A stretch of 64,000 nt of DNA from assembly GCA_003367665.1 (NCBI GenBank), contig QKXI01000002.1, forward strand, positions 248,001-312,000. Direction: 5' to 3'. Within the stretch, counting starts at the first letter, position 1. Each line of letters opens with the position of its first letter. Positions 55,341 through 63,858 of this stretch are shown in pieces. The notes beneath the pieces were generated by a model. The model was given only the letters and a program-made list of their open reading frames with translations. It made no database searches and was not told the origin of the DNA. A program made the translations under genes and the position numbers. Source of the stretch: Leifsonia sp. ku-ls. GTDB taxonomy: Bacteria > Actinomycetota > Actinomycetes > Actinomycetales > Microbacteriaceae.

Positions 55341-56071
55341 ACCCGACCCGCACGCTCGCGACCACCGGCCGCGTCCTCACCCAGATCCGTCACGACCCGC
55401 GCACCATCGTGCTGCTGCTCGTGGTCCCGAGCCTGCTGATTGGGCTGGTCGCGTGGATCTTCACCGACACGCCCGTCTTCCAGACGATCGGGCCGGCGAT
55501 CCTCGCCCTGTTCCCGTTCATCGTGATGTTCCTCGTCACCTCGATCACGACGCTGCGCGAACGTCGCACCGGGACGCTGGAGCGCCTGCTCTCGATGCCG
55601 CTCGGCCGCGGCGACTTCATCCTCGGCTACACGCTCGCGTTCGGGCTGCTGGCCGTGGTGCAGGCGCTGCTCGCGTGCGCCTACGCGCTCTGGGTGTGCG
55701 GCCTCGACGTGAAGGGCGACCCCTGGCTGCTGGTCGCGGTCGCCGTGACGGACGCCGTGCTCGGCTCGACGCTCGGACTGTTCGCGAGCGCCTTCGCCCG
55801 CACCGAGTTCCAGGTGGTGCAGTTCATGCCGCTGCTCGTCTTCCCGCAGATCCTGCTCGGCGGCATCTTCCTCCCGCGCGACCAGCTGCCCGCCGGCCTC
55901 CGGGAGTTCAGCGACTGGCTGCCGCTGTCGCACGCGGTGGACGCCCTCAACGCAGTGGCGACGGACTCGCACGACGCCGCCTACGTCGGCGGCCAGCTGC
56001 TCGTCATCGGCGCCTTCGCGGTGGCCGCGGTCGTGCTCGGGGCGCTGACGCTGCAGCGGCGGACGGCGTAG
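55337..56071 (+). CDS. ABC-2 exporter permease
   Basis: This 244-residue membrane protein has six helices and the ABC-2 family pattern: VLTQIRHDPRTIVLLLVVPSLLIGLVAW at the start, ILALFPFIVMFLVTSITTLRERRTGTLERLLSMPLGRGDFILGYTLAF and FVQFMPLLVFPQILLGGIFLPRDQLPAGLREFSDWLPLSHAVDAL-like central segments. It is the membrane half of the exporter encoded just before it. The ATG overlaps the ATPase stop. Confidence 0.92.
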   Translation: MNPTRTLATTGRVLTQIRHDPRTIVLLLVVPSLLIGLVAWIFTDTPVFQTIGPAILALFPFIVMFLVTSITTLRERRTGTLERLLSMPLGRGDFILGYTLAFGLLAVVQALLACAYALWVCGLDVKGDPWLLVAVAVTDAVLGSTLGLFASAFARTEFQVVQFMPLLVFPQILLGGIFLPRDQLPAGLREFSDWLPLSHAVDALNAVATDSHDAAYVGGQLLVIGAFAVAAVVLGALTLQRRTA

Positions 56072-56076
56072 GGCGG

Positions 56077-56262
56077 CTACTTCGCCGTCGAGTTCCGCGG
56101 AGCGATCGACGACGCGTCGACGGGCTTGGTTTCGGCCCGTCCGGAGATCCAGGAACGGAGCCGAGCGTTCTTCGCCGCGATGGGCTCGCCGGGAATGGAC
56201 TTGCGCGCACTGACCCGGAGGAACCCGACCCCGTTGGGTGAGACTTCGACGTGGCTGCTCAT
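56077..56262 (-). CDS. Small protein of unknown function (61 residues)
   Basis: The frame encodes a 61-residue protein beginning MSSHVEVSPNGVGFLRVSAR and ending ASSIAPRNSTAK, with central Arg/Lys-rich helical stretches. No membrane segment is present. A TAGACT -10-like box lies a few bases before the ATG, and there is no ribosome site, so it may be leaderless. Reading a similar composition through the frame supports coding, but I recognise no family. It lies between the ABC exporter (convergent, 5 bases) and the GAF-like protein on the same strand. Confidence 0.55.
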   Translation of the reverse strand: MSSHVEVSPNGVGFLRVSARKSIPGEPIAAKNARLRSWISGRAETKPVDASSIAPRNSTAK

Positions 56263-56301
56263 GAATCCAGTCTAGAACCCGTCGCTGACATTGTCGCGGT
56301 T

Positions 56302-57081
56302 TCAGGACGCGTTCAGGGCGAACGCCGTCGCAAGCTCCGCCGCGACCAGCTCGGCGAGGAGCTTGTCTCCATCCACCAGGCTGTTCTTCCTGGGCGCATC
56401 GACAGCGATCATCCCGAAGACGACGTCGTTCGCCCAGATCGGCGCGCGGATGAAGGTTCGGTACCGGTCGCGATCGCCCGCGTACCGCCGCGGGGCACGC
56501 TTCTTGATGTCTCGGTAGAGCTCGGCGCCCACCGTCGCAGCGTCCTCGAGGTATCGGACGATCTCGGTGCCTGCCGCCGTCGACAAGTCGAATGTGCGAG
56601 GAACGTCTCGGCGCCCGAACCGGGCGATGGGCTCGAGCAGCCCAGAGGTGGCGGAGAGTTCGAAGACGACGGCCCGCACCTGTGCGCTCTTCGGCGTCAT
56701 CGCGACCAGGGCGCCGCAGCAGACCTCTGCCACCTTCTCCAGCAGGGCGCGGCGCGCGGCGTTCTCGGCGGGATCGATGATCGCCATCTTGGTCATCATG
56801 TCGAGCGCCGGCCCGAGCGTGTTGTGCAACTCGCGAACGGCGTCGTACCGGGCACTCTCGAGAGACCGCCCCCACAAGTAGTCCCGGAGGCCTTTGGCAA
56901 GGAGCAGAACTCCCAATGCGATGGTGATGGAGATCGCCCACACTCGCAGAGTGGGCGCTGCATTCGGATCGCCTGCCGCCATGATGCCGAGAACGGATGC
57001 GCATGCCGTGAGGAGGACGGGCAGGAGCGTCCACAGGAACAGCCGGCCGCTATCGGCGGCCATGCGGCGGACTGAGGACAC
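56302..57081 (-). CDS. Two-helix membrane protein with GAF-like domain
   Basis: This 259-residue protein has two N-terminal helices (FLWTLLPVLLTACASVLGIMA and LRVWAISITIALGVLLLAKGL), a helical linker (ARYDAVRELHNTLGPALDMMTKM) and a C-terminal GAF-like sensor (LLEKVAEVCCGALVAMTPKSAQVRAVVFEL, RYRTFIRAPIWANDVVFGMIAVDAPRKNSLVDGDKLLAELVAAELATAF). No kinase or cyclase output domain follows. The start may be GTG 57081 or ATG 57063. It might sense a small ligand or redox state, with the membrane part or a partner as output; that is inference. Confidence 0.8.
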   Translation of the reverse strand: MSSVRRMAADSGRLFLWTLLPVLLTACASVLGIMAAGDPNAAPTLRVWAISITIALGVLLLAKGLRDYLWGRSLESARYDAVRELHNTLGPALDMMTKMAIIDPAENAARRALLEKVAEVCCGALVAMTPKSAQVRAVVFELSATSGLLEPIARFGRRDVPRTFDLSTAAGTEIVRYLEDAATVGAELYRDIKKRAPRRYAGDRDRYRTFIRAPIWANDVVFGMIAVDAPRKNSLVDGDKLLAELVAAELATAFALNAS

Positions 57082-57147
57082 GGAGCGATCTTAGATGTCA
57101 CCACCGTCATCGGTCCGTGGTCGCGCTCGGCTGTGGATAACGGAGCT

Positions 57148-57597
57148 CTACGCCAAGGCCGCGTCCTCATCCGGCTCCTGCAGCTCCGCCGTCCCCGTGT
57201 ACCGGTACCGCACCCGCGTGCCGGTGGCCGGCTCGTCCAGCCGCTGCCACTCCGTGCCGACGTTGTCGCCGTCGCCGACGACCGAGACGTCGCGGATGAC
57301 GTCTTTCGGCTGACCGTCGACGAACGATTGGATGACCTCGGCGTAGACCTCCGAGTCCGGGTTGAGCAGCACGGCGATGTAGTGGTCCGATCGCCGCACC
57401 TCGCGGGCGGGCACCCACAGCCGCCCGTCGAACTGCACCAGCGTGCCGCCGTCGGCGGCGCCGTGTGGCTTCACGCCGGTGACGACGCCGTCGAGCCAGG
57501 TGTCGCCGTCGCGGTAGGCGTACAGCTCGCGCATCGGCGACTCGTAGTCGGCCTCGTCGGCCCCGTCCTCGTCCAAGTAGTCCAGCGGTGACGTCAT
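57148..57597 (-). CDS. Conserved protein of unknown function (149 residues)
   Basis: This acidic 149-residue protein begins MTSPLDYLDEDGADEADYES. Its core (YRDGDTWLDGVVTGVKPHGAADGGTLVQFDGRLWVPAREVRRSDHYIAVLLNPDSEVYAEVIQSFVDGQPKDVIRDVSVVGDGDNVGTEWQRLDEP) looks like a small beta-rich domain. I do not recognise a family. It overlaps the YcaQ-family gene by four bases and may be co-translated with it. Confidence 0.75.
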   Translation of the reverse strand: MTSPLDYLDEDGADEADYESPMRELYAYRDGDTWLDGVVTGVKPHGAADGGTLVQFDGRLWVPAREVRRSDHYIAVLLNPDSEVYAEVIQSFVDGQPKDVIRDVSVVGDGDNVGTEWQRLDEPATGTRVRYRYTGTAELQEPDEDAALA

Positions 57598-58823
57598 GCC
57601 CCGAACCCTACCCCCGCCCGGAGCGCGTCCGCGAGGAGGGGAGCGAGGTCGCCGCGGGCGCCGTCGGCGACCTCCACGCCCTGCAGCCCCTGCCAGGCGG
57701 CCGTCTCGTGCAGCAGCGGCGTCAGCCGGTCGAGCGTCGCCGCCGGGGCTCCTGGCTCCGTCCACGCCGACTGCACGCGCAGCACGCCGGCCTGCCGGTC
57801 GCTCTTCAGGTCGATCCGGCCGACGAGCGCGTCGTCGAGCAGGATCGGCAGCGAGTAGTAGCCGTAGACCCGCTTCGGTGCGGGCGTGTAGATCTCGATG
57901 CGGTAGTGGAAGCCGAACATGCGCAGCGCCCGGTCGCGGAACCAGACCACCGGGTCGAACGGCGAGAGCAGCGCGGCGGCCTCGATGCTGCGCGGCTTGC
58001 GGGCGTCGCGGTGCAGCCACGCCTTCAGCGGCCGGCCCGCGCTCTCCCAGCCGGGAACGGTCACCGGCACGAGCTCGCCGGCGTCCTCCAGCTCCTGCAG
58101 GGCGACCGCGACGCGTGGGCCCTTGATCCGGTAGTAGTCGGCGAAGTCGCGCGCCGTGCCGATGCCGTAGGCGACGGCGGCGCGGCGCAGCAGCTCGCGG
58201 ATGGCGTCGGCGTCGTCGACCGTGCGTGCCAGCACCTCGCTCGGCAGCACGTCCTCCGCCAGCGCGTAGCGCCGCTGGAAGCGCGTGCGCCCCGCGATCG
58301 CGACCTCGCCGAACAGGAACATCCGCTCCAGGGCGCGCTTCACCTCCGACCAGCCCCACCACGGCCCGGTGCGGTGGTTCGCGTCGTGCTCGATCTCGCC
58401 GGCGACGAGCGGGCCGTTCGCGGCGAGCTCCGAGCGCAGCCACTCGACCGTGCTCTCGTTGACCTCGAACCAGCTGCCCGGCCCGCCGTAGCGCTCGCGG
58501 TAGGCGCGCATCCGCCAGGCGAAGAGCGGCCAGTCCTCCTTGCGCATGAAGGCGGCCTCGTGCGGCCAGTACTCGGTGTGCGGGCCGCGCGCGTCGAAGG
58601 TCAGGCGGTCGAGCAGGCCGCGGTCGTACCCGCCGAGCCGCGCGAACGCCGGCAGGTAGTGGCTGCGCTCGAACACGTTCACCGAGTCGATCTGCAGCAG
58701 GCCGAGCCGGTCGATCAGGCCGTTGAGCTGACGCGTGCCGACCACGGCGGGACGCGGCCGGCCGAACCCCTGGGCGGCGAGCGCGATGCGACGGGCGAGA
58801 GCGGGGGAGACCTGTTCGACCAC
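57594..58823 (-). CDS. YcaQ-family winged-helix DNA glycosylase
   Basis: This 409-residue protein belongs to the HTH_42/YcaQ (AlkX) family, whose E. coli member unhooks DNA interstrand crosslinks. The family motif QxD sits in LLQIDSVNVFERSHYLPAFARLGGY. Three winged-helix-like segments and the C-terminal FHYRIEIYTPAPKRVYGYYSLPILLDDALVGRIDLKSDR are typical. Streptomyces relatives protect azinomycin producers. The start is GTG 58823 with a weak TAGGGT site. Chemistry is inferred from family. Confidence 0.88.
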   Translation of the reverse strand: MVEQVSPALARRIALAAQGFGRPRPAVVGTRQLNGLIDRLGLLQIDSVNVFERSHYLPAFARLGGYDRGLLDRLTFDARGPHTEYWPHEAAFMRKEDWPLFAWRMRAYRERYGGPGSWFEVNESTVEWLRSELAANGPLVAGEIEHDANHRTGPWWGWSEVKRALERMFLFGEVAIAGRTRFQRRYALAEDVLPSEVLARTVDDADAIRELLRRAAVAYGIGTARDFADYYRIKGPRVAVALQELEDAGELVPVTVPGWESAGRPLKAWLHRDARKPRSIEAAALLSPFDPVVWFRDRALRMFGFHYRIEIYTPAPKRVYGYYSLPILLDDALVGRIDLKSDRQAGVLRVQSAWTEPGAPAATLDRLTPLLHETAAWQGLQGVEVADGARGDLAPLLADALRAGVGFGA

Positions 58824-58918
58824 GGCACGACCCTACCGACAACCCCGGACATCGGACGTTCACCGACCCGTCACCGGGCGGCGGCCATCCGGACGCCTGG
58901 TCTTTCTAGCGTGACCAG

Positions 58919-58941
58919 CGCCCGGGTGCACCGCCCGGGCG
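58919..58941 (+). promoter_or_regulatory. Leader hairpin before the PotD/AfuA-type importer
   Basis: An 8-bp perfect stem (CGCCCGGG with CCCGGGCG) closes a TGCACCG loop. It lies 13 bases before the ribosome site, after a possible -10 box TAGCGT at 58907-58912. It may be a short control hairpin; I see no riboswitch consensus. Confidence 0.4.
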
Positions 58942-58964
58942 ACACCCTGCACTGGAGGAAACCC

Positions 58965-60101
58965 GTGATCAACAAGCGCGCACGTGTCGCCGGCCTCGCC
59001 GCCGCGGCTGCCGTCGTCGCACTCTCCCTCGCCGCCTGCTCGGGCGGCGCGGACGCCAGCACCCCCGACGCCTCGAAGATCAAGTCCGCCACCGACGTCG
59101 CGTCGGCCGGCGGCATGGACGCGCTCGTCGCGGCCGCGAAGAAGGAGGGCAGCCTCAACATCATCGCGACCCCCGGCGACTGGGCGAACTACCAGGAGAT
59201 CTTCGACGGCTTCACCAAGAAGTACGGGATCACCATCAACCCGAGCCAGGACAGCGCCTCCAGCCAGGAGGAGATCGACGCCGCCAAGAAGCTCAAGGGC
59301 CAGGACACCGCCCCCGACACCTTCGACATCGGCTCCTCGGTCGCGCTCGCCAACACCGAGTACTTCGCGCCGTACAAGCCGACCGGCTGGGACGACATCC
59401 CCGACAACCAGAAGGAGAAGGACGGCCTCTGGAAGGTCGGCTACTACGGCGTGATGGCGGTCGGCTACGACGCCAACAAGATCAAGACCGCGCCCAATAC
59501 CTTCGACGATCTGCTGAAGCCGGAGTTCAAGGGCGCCGTCGCGCTCAACGGCAACCCGACCCAGGCGGCCGCCGCGGCCGGCGCCGTCGCCTACGCCACT
59601 CTGCAGAACGGCGGCACGCTCGACGACCTCAGCAAGGGCGTCGAGTGGTTCGCCAAGCTGAAGAAGGCCGGCAACTGGAACGCCGCCGACGGCAAGCCGA
59701 ACACCATCGCCTCGGGCGAGACCCCGGTGCTGCTCGACTGGTCGTTCAACCAGAAGGGCTACGCCACCTCCGACACCATCAAGGGCGGCGGCGTGAACTG
59801 GAAGTACGTCGTGCTCCCGGGCACCGCGTACGTCGGCTACTACAACCAGGCCATCAACAAGGACGCCCCGCACCCGGCGGCCGCCCGCCTGTGGGAGGAG
59901 TACCTCTACAGCGACGCCGCCCAGAACGCGTGGCTGAAGGGCGGCGCCTACCCGGCGCGCGTGGACGCGATGGAGAAGGCCGGGACGCTCGACAAGGCCG
60001 AGTTCCCGGGCAAGCTCGACAAGGTGGCCGTCATGACCGACAAGCAGGCCACCGACGCGGGCACCCTGCTCAACTCCACCTGGGCGAACGCGGTCGGCTG
60101 A
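58965..60101 (+). CDS. ABC transporter substrate-binding lipoprotein (PotD/AfuA-type)
   Basis: This 378-residue solute-binding protein has a signal helix and lipobox LAAC with lipidated cysteine at C25. The mature part (GSLNIIATPGDWANYQEIFDGFTKKYGITINPSQDSASSQEEIDAAKKLKG, DTFDIGSSVALANTEYFAPYKPTGWDDIPDNQKEKDGLWKVGYYGVMAVGYD) matches the spermidine/putrescine, thiamine and ferric-ion group. No single ligand can be named. The GTG start follows GGAGGA. Its stop overlaps the first permease by one base. Confidence 0.9.
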   Translation: MINKRARVAGLAAAAAVVALSLAACSGGADASTPDASKIKSATDVASAGGMDALVAAAKKEGSLNIIATPGDWANYQEIFDGFTKKYGITINPSQDSASSQEEIDAAKKLKGQDTAPDTFDIGSSVALANTEYFAPYKPTGWDDIPDNQKEKDGLWKVGYYGVMAVGYDANKIKTAPNTFDDLLKPEFKGAVALNGNPTQAAAAAGAVAYATLQNGGTLDDLSKGVEWFAKLKKAGNWNAADGKPNTIASGETPVLLDWSFNQKGYATSDTIKGGGVNWKYVVLPGTAYVGYYNQAINKDAPHPAAARLWEEYLYSDAAQNAWLKGGAYPARVDAMEKAGTLDKAEFPGKLDKVAVMTDKQATDAGTLLNSTWANAVG

Positions 60102-61078
60102 TGACCGACACCGTCGCAGGCGTCACGGCGCCCGCGGCCGGACGCACTGCCGCCGGGAGCTCCGAGACGGAGCCCCGGCGGCAGCCGTCGTCGGCCCGGC
60201 CCGCCGGCACGCGGGCCGGGCGCCGGCGTCGGGGCGGCGTCGTGGCCGCGCTGGGGCTGACGCCCTTCGCCTTCTACGTCGTGGTGTTCCTCGCCGTGCC
60301 CACCCTGGTCGCCGTCGGCAGCGGGTTCGTGGACGGGGAGGGCCGCTTCACCTGGGCCAACCTGACGGGACTGGCGGAGCCGGCCATCGCCGGGTCCTTC
60401 TTCGGCGCCTTCTGGCTCTCCGCGGTCACGGCGATCGTGGGGGCGATCGCCGGCGCCGCGCTGTGCTTCGCCATGCTCGGCTCGCGCCCGGGCGGCGTGG
60501 CGCGCTCGCTGGTGGACTCGGCCAGCAGCGTGCTCGCCCAGTTCGGCGGCGTGATGCTGGCGTTCGCGTTCATCGCCACCATCGGCGCGCAGGGCCTGAT
60601 CACCGTGCTGCTGCGGAACCTCGCCCACGTCAACATCTACGAGAACGGCGTCTGGCTCTACACCGTGCCCGGCCTCATCCTGCCGTACCTGTACTTCCAG
60701 ATCCCGCTCATGGTGATCACCTTCCTGCCGGCGCTGGAGGGGCTGCGCCCGCAGTGGCTGGAGGCGACAGCGACCCTGGGCGGCAGCCGCTGGACGTACT
60801 GGACGCGCGTGGGCGGCCCGATCCTGCTGCCGTCGTTCCTGGGCAGCCTGCTGCTGCTGTTCGCCAACGCGTTCTCGTCGTACGCGACCGCCGCGGCCCT
60901 CGTCGGCCAGGCGAACAACATCGTGTCGCTGCAGATCCGGCAGGCCCTGATCAGCGAGACCGTGCTCGGCCGGGCGAACCTGGCCGGCGCGATGGCGCTC
61001 GGGATGCTCGTGGTCATGGTCGTCGTGATGCTCGCCTACTCGGCGCTCGTGCGCCGGACCGCGCGGTGGCAGCGATGA
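60101..61078 (+). CDS. PotB/FbpB-type ABC transporter permease 1
   Basis: This 325-residue permease has a long basic Pro/Ala/Arg cytoplasmic start (residues 1-48) and six helices. The EAA-loop is LEGLRPQWLEATATLGGSRWTYWTRVGGPILLPSFLGSLLLLFANAFSSYATA. It starts at the ATG sharing its A with the preceding TGA and overlaps permease 2 by four bases. Confidence 0.92.
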   Translation: MTDTVAGVTAPAAGRTAAGSSETEPRRQPSSARPAGTRAGRRRRGGVVAALGLTPFAFYVVVFLAVPTLVAVGSGFVDGEGRFTWANLTGLAEPAIAGSFFGAFWLSAVTAIVGAIAGAALCFAMLGSRPGGVARSLVDSASSVLAQFGGVMLAFAFIATIGAQGLITVLLRNLAHVNIYENGVWLYTVPGLILPYLYFQIPLMVITFLPALEGLRPQWLEATATLGGSRWTYWTRVGGPILLPSFLGSLLLLFANAFSSYATAAALVGQANNIVSLQIRQALISETVLGRANLAGAMALGMLVVMVVVMLAYSALVRRTARWQR

Positions 61079-61941
61079 CCCGGGCGGTGGACGCGCGTGC
61101 GGCGCAGCCGGTCCGGCCGGCCCGTCGGCGGCGAGCTCCGGAGCTGCGGCTCGGACCGGGCCGCACGGTCCGGACCGTGATCTGGGTCGTCCTCGGCCTG
61201 TTCTTCCTCATCCCGCTGTTCTCGATGGTGGAGTTCACCCTCCGCACCGCGAAGCCCGGCGTCTACAACGTCGACCGCTGGATCGCGGTGTTCTCCGGCG
61301 CGACCACACGCTACGACCGCGTCTACCAGGGCCTCGGCAACTCGCTCGTGCTGGCGGCGGTGACCGTGGCGATCGTCCTGCTCGTGCTGCTGCCGACCAT
61401 GGTGCTGGTGGAGCTGCGCTTCCCGAAGCTGCGCCGCCTGCTGGAGGCCGTATGCCTGCTGCCGATCATGATCCCCGCGATCGTGATGGTCGTCGGCCTG
61501 GCGCCCACCTACGCCGTGGTGACCGACGTCTTCGGCTCCGGCGCCTGGACCCTCGCCTTCGCGTACGGGATCACCGTGCTCCCGTACGCCTACCGCGCCA
61601 TCCAGAGCAACGTCGCGGGCGTCGACCTCGTCACCCTCAGCGAGGCGGCCCGCTCGCTCGGCGCCGGCTGGTGGACGGTGTTCTGGCGCGTGCTCGTGCC
61701 GAACCTGCGCCGCGGCATCCTGGCCGCGTCCGCGCTGTCGGTCGCGGTCGTGCTCGGCGAGTTCACCATCGCCTCGCTGCTCTCCCGCGTCAACCTGCAG
61801 ACCTCGCTGCTGCTGGTGTCGCAGTCCGACCCCTTCGTCGCGGTCATCTTCGCGCTCCTCGCGCTGGTGTTCGCGTTCGTCCTCCTCGTCGCCGTCGATC
61901 GCCTCGTGAGCGTTCGGCGCCGGCGCACCGCGAAAGGCTGA
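61075..61941 (+). CDS. PotC-type ABC transporter permease 2
   Basis: This 288-residue permease has an Arg-rich start and six helices with the EAA-loop NVAGVDLVTLSEAARSLGAGWWTVFWRVLVPNLRRGILAASALSVAVVLGEFTIASLL. Other features are the MIPAIVMVVGLAPTYAVV helix and an Arg/Lys-rich C-terminus. It overlaps permease 1 and is separated from the ATPase by one base. Confidence 0.92.
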   Translation: MTRAVDARAAQPVRPARRRRAPELRLGPGRTVRTVIWVVLGLFFLIPLFSMVEFTLRTAKPGVYNVDRWIAVFSGATTRYDRVYQGLGNSLVLAAVTVAIVLLVLLPTMVLVELRFPKLRRLLEAVCLLPIMIPAIVMVVGLAPTYAVVTDVFGSGAWTLAFAYGITVLPYAYRAIQSNVAGVDLVTLSEAARSLGAGWWTVFWRVLVPNLRRGILAASALSVAVVLGEFTIASLLSRVNLQTSLLLVSQSDPFVAVIFALLALVFAFVLLVAVDRLVSVRRRRTAKG

Positions 61942-61942
61942 C

Positions 61943-63010
61943 ATGACCGCCCTCGACACACCGCTCCTCGCCGCGCGCACCGGCTCCACCGTGGAGCTGC
62001 GCGACCTCGTCCGCGACTTCGGCGGCGGGGTCGGCCTCTCCGGCTTCGACCTGGCGGCCGCGCCCGGCGAGCTGATCGCCCTGCTCGGCCCGAGTGGATG
62101 CGGCAAGACGACCGCGCTGCGCTCGCTGGCGGGCCTCGAGCGGGTCGACAGCGGCAGCATCCTCATCGACGGCCGCGACGTCACCGACGAGCCGACGAAC
62201 CGCCGAGACCTCGGGATGGTGTTCCAGTCGTACTCGCTGTTCCCGCACCTGACCTCGGGCCAGAACGTCGAGTTCGGCCTCCGGATGCGGCGCGTCGCCC
62301 CGGCGGAGCGTCGCCGCCGTGCGGCCGCCGCCCTCGAGCTGGTCGGCCTCGACCACCACGCCGGCCGCTACGCGCACCAGCTCTCCGGCGGCCAGCAGCA
62401 GCGCGTCGCCCTGGCCCGCGCCCTCGTCACCGAACCGCGGGTGCTCCTGCTCGACGAGCCGCTGTCGGCCCTCGACGCGAAGGTCAGGGTCCAGCTCCGG
62501 GACGAGATCCGCCGCATCCAGACCGAGCTCGGCATCACCACCTTCTTCGTCACGCACGACCAGGAGGAGGCCCTCGCCGTCGCCGACCGGGTCGCCGTGA
62601 TGCGCGCCGGCCGGATCGAGCAGATCGGCACCCCGGAGGAGCTGTACCACCGCCCGGCGACGGCGTTCGTCGCGGAGTTCGTCGGCCTGACGAACCGCGT
62701 GGACGGCACGGTCGCGGGCGGTCGCCTGCACGTGCTCGGGCAGGAGGTGCCGCTCGCCGCGGAGGCGGCCGACGGCCCCGTCACCGCCTACCTGCGCCCG
62801 GAGGACGTGCTGCTCGCCACCGACGGCCTCCCCGCCGTGGTGCTCACCACCAGCTTCCTCGGCGCCCTCCGCCGCACCCGGGTGCGCCTGGCCGACGGCA
62901 CGGAGCTCGCCCTGCAGCACGGCGCCCGCGAGCGCCCGGAACCAGGCGACCGCGTCTCCGTCGCCCTCACGGGCTCCCCCGTCACCGCCACCCCCCGCAC
63001 CACCTCCTGA
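61943..63010 (+). CDS. PotA-type ABC transporter ATP-binding protein
   Basis: This 355-residue ATPase has Walker A GPSGCGKTT, Q-loop GMVFQSYSLFPHLTS, signature LSGGQQQRVALARALVTEP, Walker B VLLLDEPLSALDAKVRVQL and the switch segment TTFFVTHDQEEALAVADRVAVM. A C-terminal TOBE/OB-fold domain follows (FVAEFVGLTNRVDGTVAGGRLHVLGQEVPLAAEAADGPVTAYLRPEDVLL). It energises the two permeases before it. A hairpin follows at 63031-63069. Confidence 0.94.
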   Translation: MTALDTPLLAARTGSTVELRDLVRDFGGGVGLSGFDLAAAPGELIALLGPSGCGKTTALRSLAGLERVDSGSILIDGRDVTDEPTNRRDLGMVFQSYSLFPHLTSGQNVEFGLRMRRVAPAERRRRAAAALELVGLDHHAGRYAHQLSGGQQQRVALARALVTEPRVLLLDEPLSALDAKVRVQLRDEIRRIQTELGITTFFVTHDQEEALAVADRVAVMRAGRIEQIGTPEELYHRPATAFVAEFVGLTNRVDGTVAGGRLHVLGQEVPLAAEAADGPVTAYLRPEDVLLATDGLPAVVLTTSFLGALRRTRVRLADGTELALQHGARERPEPGDRVSVALTGSPVTATPRTTS

Positions 63011-63030
63011 CCTGCCCTCATGCCGCGCAG

Positions 63031-63069
63031 CGGCGGAGATTCGCTCGCCTCGCGTGCGGATCTCCGCCG
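63031..63069 (+). terminator. Terminator hairpin after the PotA-type operon
   Basis: A perfect 10-bp inverted repeat CGGCGGAGAT and ATCTCCGCCG surrounds a 19-base loop, 21 bases past the ATPase stop. No T tract follows. Confidence 0.6.
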
Positions 63070-63182
63070 ATTGTCAGAACGGATGGACAGGCCGACATCG
63101 GGTACTCCCAGGTCGTCAGGCGGCGGCGTGACCGCGGAAACCGGGCAGCCCCGCCGCGCAGCCTGCGGAGTAGATTTCGCGC

Positions 63183-63779
63183 ATGTCCAGCGAGTCTCCG
63201 CAGGGGGAGCGTGCGGGGGAGGAGCAGGAAGCCGCTGTTCCGATCGACCCCGCGACGTTCGAGCGAACCCAGTCCCTCACGGACATCGCGCACAGGATCA
63301 GCGTGCGCGATGTCATCACCTTCCCGTGGTTCCGCCCCATCGACACCATCAGCCCGACCCATACCGTGGGGAAGGGGCGGACCAACCTCACCCTGATCGC
63401 GCCCGACATCATGCAGACGGACACCACCGGGACGCCGTACGCGTCGTTCACGTTCCGCCCCACCCCGTCCGGCGGGCCCGGTGTGTCCGTGCACTTCACG
63501 CCGGGCGACTACGGTGCGACGACGGTCAGCGACTACCTGGTCACGTTCGTCGTCACCGCGAACGGAGCCGTGAACCTGAACGTGGGCGCGTACGCCGGCG
63601 GCACGACCCCGACCGGACTCGGCCCGCGGACGGTCAACGGCAACGTCGCGATCGTCGTCGGTCTTAGGAACGTGCCGCCCACGCAGGTCACCTACGCCTC
63701 CATCCAGCAGACCGGGGGCGCCGGCTGGCAGTGGTACCGGACGGCCATCGAGTATCCGCCGCTCGTGATCCAGCTGTGA
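63183..63779 (+). CDS. Conserved beta-rich protein of unknown function (198 residues)
   Basis: This 198-residue protein has an acidic N-terminus, then VPIDPATFERTQSLTDIAHRISVRDVITFPWFRPIDTISPTHTVGKGRTNLTLIAPDIMQTDTTGTPYASFTFRPTP and a beta-strand-rich tail (VSDYLVTFVVTANGAVNLNVGAYAGG, GNVAIVVGLRNVPPTQVTYASIQQTGGAGWQWYRTAIEYPPLVIQ). I do not recognise it. The beta-sandwich appearance without a signal peptide suggests a small cytosolic or appended domain. It stands alone after a terminator. Confidence 0.7.
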   Translation: MSSESPQGERAGEEQEAAVPIDPATFERTQSLTDIAHRISVRDVITFPWFRPIDTISPTHTVGKGRTNLTLIAPDIMQTDTTGTPYASFTFRPTPSGGPGVSVHFTPGDYGATTVSDYLVTFVVTANGAVNLNVGAYAGGTTPTGLGPRTVNGNVAIVVGLRNVPPTQVTYASIQQTGGAGWQWYRTAIEYPPLVIQL

Positions 63780-63858
63780 GGGGCGCCGACTGTGAACCCC
63801 CTGGCCGCGGCGCGGGCCTTCCATTGATCGGGGGGTTCGGCAGCCTACACTGACGGGC

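Noticed and set aside
58860-58965. Leader considered as a thiamine or other riboswitch because of the PotD/TbpA-like gene
   Set aside because: No TPP-box segments are visible and the only structure is a small 8-bp hairpin.
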